A stretch of 64,000 bases of DNA from Corynebacterium cystitidis (GTDB lineage: Bacteria; Actinomycetota; Actinomycetes; Mycobacteriales; Mycobacteriaceae): positions 558,001 through 622,000 of the forward strand of contig NZ_LT906473.1 of assembly GCF_900187295.1 (NCBI RefSeq). The letters run 5' to 3'. The notes beneath the pieces were generated by a model. The model did not search any database and was not told the origin of the DNA. It worked only from the letters and a program-made list of their open reading frames with translations. The translations under genes and the position numbers were made by a program. Shown here in pieces: positions 18,069-27,845 of this stretch. Positions within the stretch are counted from its first letter, which is position 1; each line of letters begins with the position of its first letter.

Positions 18069-18709
18069 TCAACGCAGACCGCAGTAGGCCAGCACGTTAT
18101 GGGGTTGGCAGCCTTATTATTCTTGCAGATACTGTCACGCCGGTTGAGCTAGAGGAAATTAGCAGCGGCGCCACCTTTGCCACTTCTCCTGAGCAGGTGC
18201 GTCATGGACAGTGGGATACTGTCATCTTAGTGAATCTTACAGCCTTACAGGTTGCACAGGTTCTTGAGATTTTGGGTGAGCAGCATTCACTATTCCCAAC
18301 TACCATCGAATATTGGGTGAATACCACTGCGCTTAGCATTATTGATGGCGCCGTAGCCCAGCTCAGTGATTTGCACCTTGTGTCATGCGAAACGTCTTCC
18401 GGCTGGTTGCGTCTGACGATGAGTGCTCCGGTTAGTAGCGCGACCACCGTAGCGCACGCCGAGGCGTGGACCTTGTTCCGCCAGGGACTTGCAGCTGGGA
18501 TCGCGCTGAGCAGTAGCGCCTTATCAGCGCTGGAACGCTCACCCGCCGTGCCACCCTCCGAGGATACTTCGCAAAGCCGTCGAGCGCTGCGTGGCTCTGC
18601 TGCAGCTGCGCTTTTATCCCGATTAATGGCTATAGCTAAACCCATTAGGCCCTACTTACCGCCTACAGTGGTTGCTTACGTGTACAAATTATTGGAGAAG
18701 CTGCGATGA
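18065..18709 (+). CDS. Unknown protein of the polysaccharide operon
   Basis: 214 residues with no family recognised. The centre has alternating hydrophobic strands (GSLIILADTVTP, DTVILVNLTALQVAQVLEIL), a Ser/Arg-rich linker (EDTSQSRRALRGSA) and a basic amphipathic C-terminus ending YVYKLLEKLR. It overlaps both neighbours by four bases (ATGA), so it must be translated with the glycosyltransferases and is probably part of the same pathway. A membrane-peripheral helper is a guess. Confidence 0.7.
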   Translation: MINADRSRPARYGVGSLIILADTVTPVELEEISSGATFATSPEQVRHGQWDTVILVNLTALQVAQVLEILGEQHSLFPTTIEYWVNTTALSIIDGAVAQLSDLHLVSCETSSGWLRLTMSAPVSSATTVAHAEAWTLFRQGLAAGIALSSSALSALERSPAVPPSEDTSQSRRALRGSAAAALLSRLMAIAKPIRPYLPPTVVAYVYKLLEKLR

Positions 18710-20799
18710 ATACCCCCACCCCTGGAATCAGCATCATTGTGCCTAACTTCCGCGGTGACCTGCGCATTCGTCGGGCCCTCGACTCGCTAGCAGCCCAGAC
18801 GATTGATAGGGCGTTTATTGATGTGATCGTGGTGGTTAACGGTGAGATTGATAACTTTGACCAGCTGCGTCACACACTGGAAAACGAGTATCCGGCACTT
18901 CCCTTGCGAATCGTACGGTACCTAGGTGCTGGGGCGGGACAAGCCCGCAATATTGGGCTGAATCTGGCTCGCCACAGCCACATCACATTTGTCGATGATG
19001 ATGATTATCTTTCCCCGGAGTTTCTTCAGGTGGGCTATGAGCTTAGCGGACCTGACTACATTGTGCTGATGCCTATGAGGGATGAAACCCTCGAAGGAGA
19101 GGAACTGCCTTCATCCCTTGGTGCCCGCATTAGCATGTTGAGCGGAAAAACAGTGCATATTTCCTCCATTGCATGGGCTCTAGGCTTCAACGCGGCAAAG
19201 ATTGTGCCCCGCGCACTGCTGGAAGGTGTACGCTACCCAGAGCACCTCGCAAGTGGTGAAGATGTGGTGTTCTTCTCCCACCTGCTGTATCCAGGCACTA
19301 TTGAGGCAGTGGTAGCCCCCAAAAACACTCGGGCATCTTACCGAAGAATCTTGCGCGACGATTCAGTCTCCCGCAAGCCCGAAAGTTTTGACTTTAATGT
19401 GCGCCAGCGTCTGGATGTGATCGCCGCACTGCGCCGTACCGAAGACAGCGCGCCGGGTACTGGTAGTGCCTTGCCGCTGGTGCGGTCACAATTCAACTTT
19501 GTGGTGAAATATCTCAATGGACATTCGGAGGTCTACGCTCAGGTGGCTACCGAGGCAGCAGTTCGCGAACTCACCGGCTTGGAGTGGTCGCTGGTCCAGC
19601 CAAAAACTACTGATACCCTTGTTATCTCGTATTGTTTTCCACCGTATTCTGATACTGCAGCGAATGTGGTGGCAAAAAGGATTGCTACAGCGCAGCGCCA
19701 TGTAGACGTGATTTCTGCGAATATGGATGCAGTGCGCGGGACTGATCGTTCCACTTGGGCCATTGTGGATCCGTGGGTGCTGCGCCATGAAAGGATTAAT
19801 CGCCCCGCAAGTTTTGCCAATTGGCCGTTAATCTCTGAATTTGCCGAGCAGGCAGAAAAAACCGCCAAGAAGTGGATGAGGTCTGGCCGGAGGTATTCCA
19901 CCGTGTACACCCGGGCGATGTGGTCTGGCTCGTTAGCCGCAGGTGCTTTGATTAAATCACAGTGCCCGGAGTTACAGTGGGTGGCTGAGTTTTCGGATCC
20001 GCTTCGGTTTGACTCGGTGGGTAGTCACCGCGCAGGTCCACTGAGCAATGGCGAAGTGACCCGCCGATTGCACGATGTGCTTTCCACAACTAATTTTGCG
20101 CGCCTTCCAATAGAGACCCACTTTGATCTTGTGGAATACTGCACCTTTGCGTTAGCCGATAAGGTGCTGTTTACAAACGAGAATCAGATGGAGGTCATGC
20201 TAGAGAGTTACCCGGAGGAACTTGCTCAGCAGGTGCGTTCAAAGGCTGAAATATCTGCCCATCCGGTGTTGTCCAGTGAGTTTTACCGTGCTGAGAGTCA
20301 GCATGACAAACAACAACCCTTGGGCTACAACCACACAACCAATGTTCGCAGCCTGGCCTACTTTGGTAACTTTTATGAAAACCGCAGTATTGGGCACTTG
20401 GTGGAGGAGATTGCTCAACTTCCACCTGCTACACGGTCCAGGCTTAGCCTGACTATTTACTGCAATAATGGTGAAGGTCTCGCGGAGGCGGTTGCGCGCC
20501 AAGGGCTGGAAGGCACAGTAGAAGTGCGACCTTTCGTGCCATATCTGGAGTTTTTGCGCAAGGCGGGCACTTATGATGTTTTAGTGGTGGAAGATAGTAC
20601 CACCAGTGGTTCGTCGTTCAGTAAGAATCCTTTTCTCCCGTCAAAGTATGCGGACTATCTGGGGGGTGGTTCGGATATCTGGTCGATTGTCGAGCCTGGA
20701 TCGCCGTTATCACAGCTGAGTACCGCTTATCGTTCTACGGTAGGTGAAGCGGAGTCTATCCGGGCTACGCTGCACGAGATTGCCGGAGCACAGCGTTAG
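18706..20799 (+). CDS. Two-domain glycosyltransferase: GT2 N-terminus, GT4-like C-terminus
   Basis: A 697-residue fusion. Residues 1-280 are a GT-A domain: ISIIVPNFRGDLRIRRALDS, VVVNGEIDNF, AGQARNIGLNLARH and FVDDDDYLSPEF with the metal-binding aspartates. From about residue 300 a second domain starts TLVISYCFPPYSDTAANVV, resembling the N-terminus of GT4 enzymes, and continues with WVAEFSDPLRFDS and LAYFGNFYENRSIGHLVEEI. Two active sites in one chain suggest addition of two sugars, for example a repeating disaccharide. It overlaps the previous gene by four bases. Confidence 0.82.
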   Translation: MNTPTPGISIIVPNFRGDLRIRRALDSLAAQTIDRAFIDVIVVVNGEIDNFDQLRHTLENEYPALPLRIVRYLGAGAGQARNIGLNLARHSHITFVDDDDYLSPEFLQVGYELSGPDYIVLMPMRDETLEGEELPSSLGARISMLSGKTVHISSIAWALGFNAAKIVPRALLEGVRYPEHLASGEDVVFFSHLLYPGTIEAVVAPKNTRASYRRILRDDSVSRKPESFDFNVRQRLDVIAALRRTEDSAPGTGSALPLVRSQFNFVVKYLNGHSEVYAQVATEAAVRELTGLEWSLVQPKTTDTLVISYCFPPYSDTAANVVAKRIATAQRHVDVISANMDAVRGTDRSTWAIVDPWVLRHERINRPASFANWPLISEFAEQAEKTAKKWMRSGRRYSTVYTRAMWSGSLAAGALIKSQCPELQWVAEFSDPLRFDSVGSHRAGPLSNGEVTRRLHDVLSTTNFARLPIETHFDLVEYCTFALADKVLFTNENQMEVMLESYPEELAQQVRSKAEISAHPVLSSEFYRAESQHDKQQPLGYNHTTNVRSLAYFGNFYENRSIGHLVEEIAQLPPATRSRLSLTIYCNNGEGLAEAVARQGLEGTVEVRPFVPYLEFLRKAGTYDVLVVEDSTTSGSSFSKNPFLPSKYADYLGGGSDIWSIVEPGSPLSQLSTAYRSTVGEAESIRATLHEIAGAQR

Positions 20800-20832
20800 G
20801 CTTGTGTAGCAGAAGTGGAGAAAGGAGCTGAG

Positions 20833-21759
20833 ATGGGTCGGCCAGGCAGGCATCGTTTACGTGAAGAAAACATTAAAGCCCTAAATGAAGCGGTTGTGAA
20901 TCATTCGGGAGTAGTGCTGATTGTTGAGGCGAGCGAACTCGATCCAGTGACTTCGCGGCCACGGTTGCCGGACTATATCAAACAGTCATGGGATCGGCGA
21001 CACTTCATCTGGGCGGATGCGCGGTCTAAGGCGCTCAAATCAACTAAAAACTACCGGTTGTGGCGGTTTTGGCTGGTGGTCAATCCGCTTCTCGACGTTG
21101 CACTGTACGGTTTCCTTTTTGGTTTTCTCCTTAAAACGTCGCGCGGTGTTGATAATTTTGTCGGGTTTCTCGTTTTGGGAATTATCTTCATGCGCATGCT
21201 TACAGGTTTAGTGGGGCAGGGCAGTGGGCTGATTAAAGCCTCCAAGGGCATGATCACGGCATTTCAGTTTCCCCGCGCATCATTGGTGTTGTCACAATCG
21301 ATCCGAGCCTGCATTGATAATTTGGTGCCAGCACTAGTGGCCATTGTGTTGGCATTGCTGGCGCAGTATCACATGCCCCCCAGTTGGACTTTGATGTTGG
21401 TAATCCCTCTTTATTTTTTGTTACACCTTTTTGGTGCTGGTTTGATGTTTCTGGCTGCACGCGCCACTGCGGTCATTCCAGATTTGCAGGCGCTGATTCG
21501 GGTGGGTACCCAGGCGTGGTTTTTCCTTTCTGGGGTGATGTATTCAGTGGAACGCTTCGCCTCTGATCCGATCATCTACACAGCAATGTCGCTGAATCCG
21601 GCGTATCAGCTACTTACCGCTATCCGTGATGCAACCATCTACGCTACGGTGCCCACTCTTTCTACGTGGCTCGTTCTTTGTGCCTGGTCTTTTGGCACAT
21701 TCGCCGTTGGTTTTATTTACTTCTGGAGGGCGGAGGAACGCTATGTCAGGTTCGCCTAA
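20833..21759 (+). CDS. ABC-2 type polysaccharide export permease (Wzm-like)
   Basis: A 308-residue inner-membrane protein. About 75 cytoplasmic N-terminal residues precede six hydrophobic helices, the first being FWLVVNPLLDVALYGFLFGF. The ABC-2 signature region lies around FLVLGIIFMRMLTG and ends with YQLLTAIRDATIY. The ATG at 20833 has an AAAGGAG site. The long N-terminal arm (LREENIKALNEAV) is unusual for Wzm proteins. It pairs with the ATPase gene that overlaps its 3' end by 17 bases. Confidence 0.9.
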   Translation: MGRPGRHRLREENIKALNEAVVNHSGVVLIVEASELDPVTSRPRLPDYIKQSWDRRHFIWADARSKALKSTKNYRLWRFWLVVNPLLDVALYGFLFGFLLKTSRGVDNFVGFLVLGIIFMRMLTGLVGQGSGLIKASKGMITAFQFPRASLVLSQSIRACIDNLVPALVAIVLALLAQYHMPPSWTLMLVIPLYFLLHLFGAGLMFLAARATAVIPDLQALIRVGTQAWFFLSGVMYSVERFASDPIIYTAMSLNPAYQLLTAIRDATIYATVPTLSTWLVLCAWSFGTFAVGFIYFWRAEERYVRFA

Positions 21760-22618
21760 TTCAGCAAATCCGGAGGCAATCCCACGGTTTGAGTATATTT
21801 CTGATGCCACCGTGGCAGTCCAGAACGTTTCTAAGCGGTATGTGATTTCTGGCAGTCAGTCCACTGATGCGGCCGCTATTTCTCATGTGGGTAAAAAGAC
21901 TGTGGTGAATGCTTTGCACGATGTGTCTTTGGTGGCCCGTGCCGGTGATTCAGTGGGCATTATTGGGTTGAATGGTTCTGGAAAATCTACTCTGTTGCGT
22001 ATGATTTCTGGTGGCGAAGCCGTCACTAGTGGTCAGGTTTTTGTCCGCTCGCAGCCCACTCTTTTGGGCGTTACACCGGCTTTGCAGCGTGACTTGAGTG
22101 GTGAGCAGAATATCTATCTTGGCTGCCTCGCTGTAGGTATGTCACCTACTGAAGCTAAGGCTCAGATCCCTATCATCTCCGAATGGACTGAACTTGGCGA
22201 GGCGATCCATCGCCCCATGGCTACTTATTCTTCCGGTATGACGGCACGTCTTGGGTTTGCCATTTCTACTGCGATTGAGCCGGAGATTTTGCTTATCGAC
22301 GAAGCCCTATCCACTGGTGATGCAGCATTTGGGGCAAAAGCAGAAGAGCGGATGCAAAAACTGCTGGATAAAGCCGGTAACCTCTTTTTGGTTTCTCACT
22401 CTATCGGTACCGTAGAAAAGCTGTGTTCTCGCTCGATTTGGATTTATCGTGGGAAAATCATTGCCGATGGCACCACCGACGATGTTTGTCCGCTCTATCA
22501 TGAGTGGGCCCGCAGAATGGGCAAGGACGATAAAGGCCCCGCCTACGAATTCCTAGATGAAGTCCGCGCCAACTACACACCACCTTTCGTGGTGTTTGAT
22601 AATGCAAAGCCTCAATAA
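21743..22618 (+). CDS. ABC transporter ATPase for polysaccharide export (Wzt-like, short form)
   Basis: A 291-residue ATPase. Walker A is GLNGSGKST, the signature is YSSGMTARLGFAI, Walker B is ILLIDEALSTGD and the switch is LFLVSHSIG; this belongs to the polysaccharide/teichoic-acid export branch. It lacks the C-terminal carbohydrate-recognition domain found in Wzt proteins that read a terminal cap, so chain length is probably not set by cap recognition. The ATG at 21743 has a GGAGG site and lies inside the permease 3' end. A hairpin after the gene ends the operon. Confidence 0.93.
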   Translation: MSGSPNSANPEAIPRFEYISDATVAVQNVSKRYVISGSQSTDAAAISHVGKKTVVNALHDVSLVARAGDSVGIIGLNGSGKSTLLRMISGGEAVTSGQVFVRSQPTLLGVTPALQRDLSGEQNIYLGCLAVGMSPTEAKAQIPIISEWTELGEAIHRPMATYSSGMTARLGFAISTAIEPEILLIDEALSTGDAAFGAKAEERMQKLLDKAGNLFLVSHSIGTVEKLCSRSIWIYRGKIIADGTTDDVCPLYHEWARRMGKDDKGPAYEFLDEVRANYTPPFVVFDNAKPQ

Positions 22619-22662
22619 TAATGTCTTCAAAAGGTCCTGCTAATGGATTGTTGGGAGGGTGT

Positions 22663-22700
22663 TTGGGCGGTCTGAAGATTTCACTTCGGCGACCGCCCAA
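22663..22700. terminator. Bidirectional hairpin between convergent operons
   Basis: A 10-bp stem TTGGGCGGTC (22663-22672) pairs with GACCGCCCAA (22691-22700), with further pairing GAAG/CTTC near the loop. It lies between the convergent ATPase and glycosyltransferase genes. The T-runs are weak. Confidence 0.6.
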
Positions 22701-22703
22701 CTG

Positions 22704-23819
22704 CTAGAGGGGCCCTCGAATATAGGGAGTGAGTGCACCGAGAGTTTGCCTATCAACCAGCGATTGGGAGTGCGTTCCTCGGATTCTAGCTCGAGCGTGG
22801 TGCACAATGTTTAAGAAGAGCTGCGGGTCACTCAGGGCCTTAACTGTAGATTGAGTTGCAAATGCTTGTGTGCGGGGAGAGTCCTGAGGTAGGGGATAAT
22901 CCCCGAAATTACACCAAACTCCGGTATCCAAATTCTCATTCCATTGAAGCCCGACAGCGTCAAACTTTCCCACTGCAAAAACAGGGGTACCTATAGCTAT
23001 AGATTTGATAGCGGTTCGTCCCGCGCCGATTGTCAAAACAGCGTTTCGCATTTCATCTTCAACGATGCTCGGCTCAACCCAGCCCCTGAAATCGAAGTAA
23101 ATGTGTGGAATATCGCGTGTAAATTCTCTTGCAGTGTTTTCAAAAGCATGTCTGTGGGAGCCATCACCGAGTACAACGACCTCCCATTCTAACTCCTTAC
23201 CAGATGCCGTCTTGGGTAGAGACCCGATTAATTTGAAGATCGCGTCTTGTTGTTGGATTTTATCAGGCTCTAGACGGCTAGCCATGACTATGCGAGCACG
23301 TCCTTCGCTGATCCTGTCTTCTAAGGAAAGAGGTTCTAACTCGAATAGATGATCGGAAACCCCGTTGTAAATAGTGTGTGTTTTCCAGGAAGGAACCAAA
23401 GCATATCCAGTGAGAAGTTGCTCAATTGCGGGAGCCACTGCAATGAAACGATCGACTTCTCCTTTCCATCGACCTACCTCATCGGCGTAATGGCCGTGAA
23501 ATGCCATTACCAACGGTGCGTTCAAATCATGGCGGAGCATCAGTGCGGCTCGTCTCGACTTGATGGGGGTAGCATAAATTAAGTCGATGTCGGGGTGGTC
23601 TCTTTTGACGGAGTCGGAAGATTCGACCAGGTCATTCGCCCAGTCTGTTGGGACGACGGTCACTCCTATTGATGAGAGTACTTCAGAAAAATTTCCATGC
23701 CGAGCCAGGGCAACTACTTGGTTACCATTTTGTATTAATGCTTTCGAAAAAGCTGCGACATTTTCGTGGAGTCCGCCCCATTCCGCATCGGTCGCGGTAC
23801 ACAAGAGAATCTTGGTCAT
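22704..23819 (-). CDS. Glycosyltransferase, GT4 type
   Basis: A 371-residue GT-B enzyme. It begins MTKILLCTATDAEWGGLHENV, with VVALARHGNFSEVL and PLVMAFHGHYADEVGRWK. The second domain has ARIVMASRLEPDKIQQQDAI, VVLGDGSHRHAFE and VLTIGAGRTAIKSIAIGTPV. It is the last gene of a minus-strand operon of four (27098 down to 22704); its start overlaps the stop of the preceding gene by four bases. Confidence 0.85.
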   Translation of the reverse strand: MTKILLCTATDAEWGGLHENVAAFSKALIQNGNQVVALARHGNFSEVLSSIGVTVVPTDWANDLVESSDSVKRDHPDIDLIYATPIKSRRAALMLRHDLNAPLVMAFHGHYADEVGRWKGEVDRFIAVAPAIEQLLTGYALVPSWKTHTIYNGVSDHLFELEPLSLEDRISEGRARIVMASRLEPDKIQQQDAIFKLIGSLPKTASGKELEWEVVVLGDGSHRHAFENTAREFTRDIPHIYFDFRGWVEPSIVEDEMRNAVLTIGAGRTAIKSIAIGTPVFAVGKFDAVGLQWNENLDTGVWCNFGDYPLPQDSPRTQAFATQSTVKALSDPQLFLNIVHHARARIRGTHSQSLVDRQTLGALTPYIRGPL

Positions 23820-24445
23820 TTAAGCCCCCTTATCGTCAAACCCAATCCAACCGAAGATAGTAGATCCGCAGCCTTGCCCCAAAAAACGTGATTCGGGTAC
23901 GCCGAGGTTAACTCGATAGAGGCTGATTCGAAATCTTGGGCTACTAGAACCGCCGCAGCAAGCATTGCTCGTTCCGGGCCTTCCATATCCAATAACTCAG
24001 CATTAGCGCTAACGCTCATCCCTCGGAGCCAATTCATCCTTCCAAGGTGTTGCGAGCGAGGAAACAAAACGAGCTCACGGTCACTTTGATCAAGATCTTC
24101 TCGGACGAGAGGTTGGTTGGATTTGCGTACTCGTAGTCTTGTAATTCCATTCAAAATTGGTTTGGGGCCGTCATCGACATCGCCAATGAAGACTGCCGCA
24201 GGTGAACAGTAGCGTGTTATCGCAGCAGCAGTTACCGCGTTGATTCTAGAAGGAAATTGCAATGTCCCAGCGCAGTAGTCCCCGAACAGGAGTGTGAGCA
24301 CAACTGCATCTCTATCTGGATGGCGGTGAATCGGAACATAGTCAATCAAGAACTGGTTGAAGATTGGTGTAGCGTCCCATCTACCTCCAGCTGTAGGCTG
24401 AATTATTAAGACACCACGACCGTTCTCTTGAAATTCGAACTGCAT
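23816..24445 (-). CDS. Unknown protein of the minus-strand glycan operon
   Basis: 209 residues, family not recognised. It starts MQFEFQENGRGVLIIQPTAG and contains FGDYCAGTLQFPSRINAVTA and AVFIGDVDDGPKP. No signal peptide or membrane segment is seen. It lies between two glycosyltransferase genes with overlaps of a few bases, so it probably acts in the same pathway. Confidence 0.65.
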   Translation of the reverse strand: MQFEFQENGRGVLIIQPTAGGRWDATPIFNQFLIDYVPIHRHPDRDAVVLTLLFGDYCAGTLQFPSRINAVTAAAITRYCSPAAVFIGDVDDGPKPILNGITRLRVRKSNQPLVREDLDQSDRELVLFPRSQHLGRMNWLRGMSVSANAELLDMEGPERAMLAAAVLVAQDFESASIELTSAYPNHVFWGKAADLLSSVGLGLTIRGLK

Positions 24446-24456
24446 ACCTTGTCCTC

Positions 24457-26511
24457 CTAACTGAAACGAATTAGACTTTCATTTGCTGGGAGTTCGTTTT
24501 TATCAGGTGCTGCCTGAGGAGCTATCAAACCGGAAGGCGCTTCAGTCTCCGTCAAGAAAATTGCTTCATCCTGCAGGCCTCGAACTTCGAGCAGAATTTC
24601 AAGAATGAGAAGATTTGTCGAGCTCGCAGCGGCACCTTCACTGACCCGGAAGGTGTGCCCTTCCCATTTGACATGGCAGTGTTCTAAAACTGCTTGGCGC
24701 AAACTTGACCGTATATCGACGGGATTAACGCCTTTACGTACCCCATCGTTCCAGTAATGGCGGGCGACTTGGAACTGCAAGCCGTTTCGGCGCATTAAAG
24801 CCATGTCTTTCCAGGTAACCGCACTAAGGTATCCTGATTCGAATTTAGCCTCGCCGTTTTGGTATAACGTCACCTTGCCTTGAAGCTTCCCACTTGAATT
24901 TAAATAGCAATGCGCTGAGCCCAACTCCCCAGTGTAGAAGACATCACGGATCACTAATTCGTCTGGCAGCCAGGCGCCAACGTGACTAAACATATCAGTT
25001 TTCTCGGGAAGGTTGGGCCACTTTATATTCTTATAGCTAGCCTTGGAGACCTTGCGCGTCTCTCGATCGGAAATTGACTCAAACCAGAATTGTGCAGATT
25101 TTGCAGCTTTCTTTTGGTTGTCACCATCGTGCTCGGAGATTTGACGATCGTGTAGCCGCCGCATCAGGAGTACACGCTCGGTATGCTTCCATTTTATGCC
25201 CAAAGCTGCGAGTCGAATCGCCACGTTATTGTCAACTGCAGAGGTCAAAGTTTCATCGTAAGGCACGAGTTCCATCAATTTACGAGGAACCAACCAAGTC
25301 GAATGTCCGGGAGCATCTCCGTTTCCGGAGATAGTTGATTCCCCAAAACCCAATTTCGATACGTTTAATCCAAACTCCCGCGTGTCTGGTGTGAAGTTAA
25401 CGAATGAACCGTAACTTGCTTGATAGCCCTTTTGGATGGCACGTAGACTCCGTTCCAGGCGATTGATGGGCATAAGGTCGTCATCATCAAGGACGGCGAT
25501 GAAATGACCACGGGCGTTTTGGGTGCCCGTATTCCTCGCTTTGGAAATTCCCGATGGTTCGATATTGATCAAGCGAAGGCGCGGATCATCGATAGAAAGT
25601 ACTACCTCAGGCGTATTGTCGTCGGATCCGTCATTTACAACAATTACCTCTAAATCCAGAACCGTTTGAGCTAAGGCGGAGTAGATTGATTCTGCTATGA
25701 GATCCCCTCGATTGCGACTAGCTATCACAACACTAACAATGGGATGCTCGGGATCACGGAAATAAACTTTTCCAGTGGTGTTTCTAATTATTGTGGGATC
25801 GCGTTCCAAAAGCTTTTTGTTCTCGGCGATTGCCTGAGATCCGGCAGGAGAGACACTTGCAACAGCTCGAGATGAGGGGTGCCAAATATGGTACATTCGT
25901 ACATCGGAGTTCTCGAGCCAAACAATGCGATTGCCAGCGTCCTGGGCGCGTTTTGCAAAGTCTAGATCCTCGCCACCGTAAGTGTGCATTCTTTCGTCCA
26001 GGCCGCGGAGAAGGCTAAACAGCTCTCTCCGTACTGCGAATAGGCCGCCCATCCCCCATCTTGGGCGTAAGTGGGCTTTACTTTCGATAAAGGACCAGTT
26101 TCCAAAGTTTTCTCGAATTCCAGAGGCATCTAGCTCTTGTGGTAAGTCTCGGCATTGAACTGCGACAGCGCTGTTTGGGTTGCTCTCGATTGCGGTAACT
26201 ATGTGCTGAAATGTATCGGGAGTAAATAGCATATCGGCATCGGTCATCGCGATAATTCTTCCTTTAGAGATCTCAAACGCGCTATTGATCGCTTTTGACC
26301 TTGACCAGTGATCCGCTTGAGTGAAATGGTGAACTACGTCCATTCGTTCGCACACAGACTGAACTGATTCCGTATCAGCTGAGCCGAAATCTGAAACGAT
26401 AATTTCAGCCTCTAGGTCTTTAATGCAGTTCTTGAGTGACTTTAGAGAAAGCTCTAATCTTTCAAGTCCCCAATCCCGAAAGCCGATGATTATAGTGAGT
26501 TCCATTACCAA
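24457..26511 (-). CDS. Double GT2 glycosyltransferase (chondroitin-synthase-like arrangement)
   Basis: 684 residues with two GT-A domains in tandem. Domain 1 has LTIIIGFRDWGLERLELSL, AMTDADMLFTPDTF and a GT7-like second block LRPRWGMGGLFAVRRELF followed by GGEDLDFAKRAQDAG. Domain 2 starts VSVVIASRNRGDLIAESIY and has VNDGSDDNTPEV, SKARNTGTQNARG and AVLDDDDLMPINR. About 200 C-terminal residues are of unknown type. Two active sites in one chain are typical of synthases that add two alternating sugars. It overlaps the upstream gene by seven bases. Confidence 0.88.
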   Translation of the reverse strand: MVMELTIIIGFRDWGLERLELSLKSLKNCIKDLEAEIIVSDFGSADTESVQSVCERMDVVHHFTQADHWSRSKAINSAFEISKGRIIAMTDADMLFTPDTFQHIVTAIESNPNSAVAVQCRDLPQELDASGIRENFGNWSFIESKAHLRPRWGMGGLFAVRRELFSLLRGLDERMHTYGGEDLDFAKRAQDAGNRIVWLENSDVRMYHIWHPSSRAVASVSPAGSQAIAENKKLLERDPTIIRNTTGKVYFRDPEHPIVSVVIASRNRGDLIAESIYSALAQTVLDLEVIVVNDGSDDNTPEVVLSIDDPRLRLINIEPSGISKARNTGTQNARGHFIAVLDDDDLMPINRLERSLRAIQKGYQASYGSFVNFTPDTREFGLNVSKLGFGESTISGNGDAPGHSTWLVPRKLMELVPYDETLTSAVDNNVAIRLAALGIKWKHTERVLLMRRLHDRQISEHDGDNQKKAAKSAQFWFESISDRETRKVSKASYKNIKWPNLPEKTDMFSHVGAWLPDELVIRDVFYTGELGSAHCYLNSSGKLQGKVTLYQNGEAKFESGYLSAVTWKDMALMRRNGLQFQVARHYWNDGVRKGVNPVDIRSSLRQAVLEHCHVKWEGHTFRVSEGAAASSTNLLILEILLEVRGLQDEAIFLTETEAPSGLIAPQAAPDKNELPANESLIRFS

Positions 26512-27098
26512 ACTTTCTTTTCAATCTGGATGAGAGATCTGGTGCCAGCCGTGTCTAACGCTGAGGTTGCTTCGGCAGTTATACCCTTGAATACTGCCGT
26601 TTCATCCAATGTGCTTTTCTGTGCGTTCCAGAAGTGAACTTTGATTGAGAGAGCGTCAGTTGGTTTCGGGAGCTTCAATACCGGCAAATCGACGCCGGAA
26701 TCCGCACTGGTTCCGGGAATGTAGCAGTATATTCGTTGAAGACTTTCGGAATATACCCACCTTTTGCTTAAGGGGTTGCTTCCGAGTTCTACGTTTGCTA
26801 CCTCTTCCAGTGTTATTAGGTAGTCTTTATCTTTAGTGGGAGAGGGGCCGGTGAACATTGTGAATACTATTTCTGAGGTTGGAATAAGCCAGGTAAAGTC
26901 GAACCCTTTGATTGATTGGTCCCTGTGTGCTGGCACAGTCGCCCGTGGGGTAGGTATAGCCTGAAGTTTGTTATTCAAAGGCTGCAAGCGGCGTGGCTCT
27001 AGTGAATTTTGGACTCGTCGTCGGACTTTTTCGTATATGTCTTTCCCGGCTTCCTGTGAGGGCATAAGATCTCTGTCCTTTGTGGTTTCAACTATCAT
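26505..27098 (-). CDS. Unknown protein, first gene of the minus-strand glycan operon
   Basis: 197 residues, no family recognised. A charged N-terminal third (EKVRRRVQNSLEPRRLQPLN) precedes a beta-rich region (FDFTWLIPTSEIVFTMF, LITLEEVANVEL, RIYCYIPGTSAD). Its 3' end overlaps the double glycosyltransferase. The IS3 element begins 64 bases upstream of its start, so its native promoter region may have been replaced. Confidence 0.6.
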   Translation of the reverse strand: MIVETTKDRDLMPSQEAGKDIYEKVRRRVQNSLEPRRLQPLNNKLQAIPTPRATVPAHRDQSIKGFDFTWLIPTSEIVFTMFTGPSPTKDKDYLITLEEVANVELGSNPLSKRWVYSESLQRIYCYIPGTSADSGVDLPVLKLPKPTDALSIKVHFWNAQKSTLDETAVFKGITAEATSALDTAGTRSLIQIEKKVW

Positions 27099-27207
27099 TC
27101 ATTTGAATGCTACATCAAGTTGAAGCGTCCTGGGTTTAGTTCCTACCTCAACTAAGGAAGCGGACTGGGTTTGTGAGAGGGCATGATGTACCCAAGGAGG
27201 TTACACC

Positions 27208-27531
27208 ATGGCTATCAGCCCTTATGATCAGGAAACCCGCGAGCGTGCAGTGAGGATGTACTTCGATATCCTTTCCGATGGGGCGCCATCGAAGGCGGCC
27301 GCGATTCGTGATGTCGAAGCCAAAACAGGAATCAAGGCATCCACTCTGCGTAACTGGACACGCAAGGCCGAACACGACAATGAAGAAGCGATAGAGGTCA
27401 GCGAGGCCGATAAAGATGCCGAGTTGAAGAAGCTGCGCAAAGAAAAAGCCCAGCTGAAAGAAGCTAACGAGATCTTGAAGCTGGCATCAGCTTTTTTCGC
27501 CCAGGCGGAGTGCGAGCGCAAACTAAAGTGA
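27208..27531 (+). CDS. IS3-family transposase OrfA
   Basis: 107 residues. The helix-turn-helix (MYFDILSDGAPSKAAAIRDV, ASTLRNWTRKAEHDN) is followed by a leucine-zipper segment ELKKLRKEKAQLKEANEILK ending LASAFFAQAE, the standard OrfA pattern. ATG 27208 has an AAGGAGG site. OrfA appears intact and would normally be joined to OrfB by a -1 frameshift near its end. Confidence 0.93.
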   Translation: MAISPYDQETRERAVRMYFDILSDGAPSKAAAIRDVEAKTGIKASTLRNWTRKAEHDNEEAIEVSEADKDAELKKLRKEKAQLKEANEILKLASAFFAQAECERKLK

Positions 27532-27775
27532 TTGTGGAGTTTCTCCACCATCACTCGGCACCTGTATTCCACCCGGGCGGATGAGACAGGTGCTTAATGA
27601 GCATGAATACAACATTTGTCCTGCAACCTACTACCGGTATCGTGACCGTGGCTTCGGTCCGACTCACGCCGATCTTGAAGACGCCTATGCCGCCAACAGG
27701 TTGTATGACCTGTGGAAAAAGAACAGGCGCGTCTACGGCAGACGCAAACTGTGGCATGCCGCCAGACGCTCAGGC

Positions 27776-27845
27776 TGGGATATCGGGCGTGACCAGGTGC
27801 AACGGTTGATGAACATTGTGGGAATCACGGGTGTGCTGCGTAAAA
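27776..27845 (+). repeat. 70-bp target duplication, left copy
   Basis: This 70-base stretch of IS3 OrfB (from tgggatatcgggcgtgacca to ...gctgcgtaaaa) recurs without mismatch at 28395-28464. It directly abuts the left inverted repeat of the 549-bp element. Confidence 0.93.
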
